From Ascoidea tarda (nom. inval.) (taxonomy: Eukaryota > Ascomycota > Saccharomycetes > Ascoideales > Ascoideaceae): 40,672 nucleotides of DNA. The position numbers were made by a program, and so were the translations under genes. Shown here piece by piece: positions 38,450-40,672 of the stretch. Where the stretch lies: positions 1-40,672 of the forward strand of contig JAKTTS010000079.1 of assembly GCA_030560485.1 (NCBI GenBank), read 5' to 3'. The stretch's first letter is position 1, and each line of letters begins with the position of its first letter. Under the pieces are notes generated by a model that was given only the letters and a program-made list of their open reading frames with translations, was not told where the DNA came from and did not search any database.

Positions 38450-39871
38450 ATGTCTCAGGAAATAGAAATCTATGAAGAGGATTATTCTTCTGACGATGCC
38501 AACATTTTTCAAGATATCACCCCAAGAAAATCCAAAGTCACTCTTGGTTTGATTGACATTCCTTTCTCTCAAACTGATGATAGACCAACTATTGAGGATT
38601 CTTTTGTTGGTGGCCACCCAGTATGTTGTTTTATTAGTTTTTTCTCCAGAATTTCATTTGTTTCACGATTGACTAATTTCTCTTTTTTTTTCTATTTTTT
38701 TTTATCCAAATAGATTTGGTTAAATGATTCTCCCCCAAGTGACAACTTATTGCTTTGCAAAAATTGTTCAAACCCAATGAATCTATTATTACAAGCTTTT
38801 GCCCCTTTGGAAAACACAAGTTATGATAGAGTGATTTACGTATTCATATGCCTAAAATCTTCTTGCAAAAGAAAGCCCAATTCTGTTAAGGCAATTAGAG
38901 GAATTTGCAAAGATCCAGTCAAAATGAAAAAAATTGACGATGAACTATTATTGGATAAAAAATCAGATGATTTAAGTGCACAATTATTCAATAAAAATAC
39001 TAATACTAACAATACCTCCAATCCCTTTGCTTCATCAAACCCATTTTCTACCTCAAATCCCTTTGCCTCTTCCACTGCAAATCCTTTTGATCCACAAGTA
39101 AAAGAAAACTCTGGTGCAAATACTAGATCCAAAATCACAATTTCAAATTCATCAGATAAAATTAACAAGAATTCCTGGTCCAATGTGGCATCAAAAACAA
39201 TAGAACCAATCCAGCCCAAAAAACTAGTCAAATCCAATATCATCTTGCCCTCATTCCCTGGATATTTTATTTATATTCAACGTGAAATATTCAAGAAAAC
39301 AAAAAACGATCAGTTATTAAAAAATATTCATTACGATGAGAGTTTGTCAGATAATGAGATTAGCTCAATTCAAAATTCTGTCAGCAGAATGAATTTAAAT
39401 CATAAAAATAATAATAAATATAAAAAAAACAACAAAAACAATAATCAGTTTGAAAATTTAAAATCTGAATCAGTTTCCAAAGCTTTGAATGATAAAAGCT
39501 TTCAATTCTTTTTAGAAATAACAGAACACAATCCAAATCAAATTTTAAGGTATGATTTAAATGGGAGTCCTCTCTTGTTCACCTCAAATGACGCAGTTTA
39601 TAAAACTATTTCGGATGATTTAATTCCAAGACCCGGTTTTAATTTATCTTCAAAAAGGAGATTTGAATTACAATTAATGCCAAAATTGATTATTGATCTC
39701 GAGGCAAACTTAAATAGCAATCAAGTTATTATGAATGGCATGGAATGGGGCTCAATTTTTGTTTACAGTGATATTGAAGACTATATTAATGACCATGATT
39801 TGGATGAGAATCATACAGGCTATATAGAAGAATGGTGTGGTGTGCAATGGGATGACGAATTGCATTTATAA
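38450..39871 (+). CDS. TSR4: Tsr4, PDCD2-family chaperone of ribosomal protein uS5 (Rps2), two exons
   Basis: Exon 1 is 38450-38620 (57 codons) and exon 2 is 38714-39871, giving 442 aa. The intron has a GTATGT donor at 38621, GACTAAT branch (38671-38677) and CAAATAG acceptor. The join gives GGHPIWLNDSPPSDNLLLCK, the classic PDCD2 N-terminal motif (GG-P-WL), followed by CKNCSNPM and the Cys pair of YVFICLKSSC. The C-terminal PDCD2 domain has QILRYDLNGSPLL, RRFELQLMPKLI and GMEWGSIFVYSD, ending EEWCGVQWDDELHL. The family chaperones uS5 during 40S biogenesis in the cytoplasm. The linker has four NPF motifs and an Asn/Lys-rich run. Confidence 0.93.
38621..38713 (+). other. TSR4: Intron in TSR4
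   Basis: 93 nt, phase 0. GTATGT donor, GACTAAT branch with A at 38676, long T-rich tract, TAG acceptor at 38711-38713. Removing it joins the two halves of the PDCD2 N-terminal motif. Confidence 0.92.
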
Positions 39872-40672
39872 AATATTTTTATTATTTTTTTTTTCACAAA
39901 ATTATTTATTTTTACAATACTGACGGAGAAATTTTTATTTTTTTATTTCTATTTTTTATTCTTCATCATTTGCATTTAAAATCTTTTGCATTTTTTATTT
40001 CAAATAATTTTATTATTTTTTTATTATTTATTATTTATTATTTATTATTTATTATTTATTATTTATTATTTAAATTTTTTTCTAAATTTTTTGCCGAGAC
40101 ACTAAAATGACAAAGGTCAAGTTATTAAGTTATAGTTTGGTTAAGATTTTTATTCTTGATCCAAATTTCTGCATTACCATTAAGCTCTAAATTTGGACTG
40201 TTTATAAAAATTAGCTTGAAAATAAGAAACCCAGCTATGGGTAGTATAATAAATTATTTTATTACAATTCAAAAATGGGAGAGAGGAGAAAATAAAAAAA
40301 AGTATATATTACACTGTATTTAATTATATTGAACATAGTAAAGTATAGTTGAAGAAAAGAATTGTGATAAAAATAGTAAACAAAATTAAAAATAAATTGA
40401 AATTATAACTTAAACAAAAGGGTGAAATAGAGCAATAGAAAATGAAATGTAATAAAATACTTATCATAAAATATACCAAAAGAAAAATAAGAAAAAAAAT
40501 TAAAACTTCACAAGTTTACCAAAAATTTCTAAAAACTCAAAACATTTAAAAGATTTAAGAAAGTTAGTTCAAGAAAATAGATTGAAGAGGTGATTCATCA
40601 TATCGATCAATATAATATAATGTAATATAATAATATAATAAAATAAAACAATAAAATAATAAAATAATAAAA
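39872..40672. other. TSR4 3' flank to window end
   Basis: 801 bp of very A+T-rich sequence. It contains seven exact TTATTAT heptamers (40021-40069) and ends in ATAAT/AATAAA-type simple repeats. No ORF or RNA gene recognised; a gene on either strand may begin beyond the edge. Confidence 0.5.
40021..40069. repeat. (TTATTAT)7 heptamer array
   Basis: Seven exact 7-bp units, the same unit length and copy number as the TGATAAC array at 26997-27045. Confidence 0.95.

Noticed and set aside
1-40672. tRNA genes, CRISPR arrays, transposons, LTR or virus-like elements
   Set aside because: No GTTCGAATC-type B box in tRNA context, no spaced direct repeats, and no transposase, integrase, reverse transcriptase or capsid-like frames were seen.

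Overview
This window is nuclear DNA from a budding yeast (Saccharomycotina). The genes are compact and mostly intronless. The clear orthologues are yeast ones: HTS1, SEC66, RPS20, RAX1, MTO1, EXG1, PAN2, PTI1, PMA1, RIT1, TAF7, UGA2 and TSR4. The three introns are short (67-93 nt) with GTATGT or GTAAGA donors and TACTAAC-like branch points. DNA is very A+T rich, with asparagine, glutamine and serine runs in proteins and A/T microsatellites between genes. Species cannot be fixed from sequence alone. CTG codons are too rare to decide the genetic code, although the few seen are compatible with leucine.

Layout. 1-2024: 3' part of a Clg1-like cyclin gene cut by the window edge. 2713-4395 (-) HTS1, divergent from 4717-5352 (+) SEC66. 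5899-6249 (-) RPS20 and 6779-8374 (-) RAX1. 9149-9491 (+): a small two-exon gene, convergent with MTO1 (9690-11699, -). 12426-13796 (-) EXG1. 14446-18620 (-) PAN2, with an 18-nt first exon. 18913-20256 (-) PTI1, divergent from PMA1 (21288-24038, +). 24-28.5 kb is gene-poor: a possible 80-aa secreted protein (-), a 93-aa probably mitochondrial protein (+), and a relatively G+C-rich stretch with no clear gene. 28508-30064 (+) RIT1. 31116-32970 (+): a VCX1-family Ca2+/H+ exchanger broken by a 7-bp tandem duplication. 33031-34527 (-) TAF7. 34672-36060 (-): a signal-peptide-bearing ureohydrolase, divergent from UGA2 (36590-38095, +). 38450-39871 (+): two-exon TSR4.

How genes may work together. Most are unrelated housekeeping genes: translation (HTS1, RPS20, RIT1, TSR4, MTO1), mRNA synthesis and 3' ends (TAF7, PTI1, PAN2), secretion and cell surface (SEC66, EXG1, PMA1, RAX1). 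The one pair with metabolic logic is the ureohydrolase beside UGA2. If the ureohydrolase is a guanidinobutyrase or agmatinase, its product (GABA or putrescine) leads to succinate semialdehyde, the UGA2 substrate. The shared 529-bp promoter carries a G+C-rich cluster of CGG/CCG triplets. Five CACGTG boxes occur in the window, all 85-170 bp upstream of start codons (PTI1 twice, MTO1, TAF7, TSR4).

No transposon, virus-like element, tRNA, rRNA or CRISPR array was recognised. The strongest second-look items are the 7-bp duplication in the VCX1-like gene, the PAN2 mini-exon, the two-exon small gene at 9.1 kb, and the ureohydrolase/UGA2 pair.
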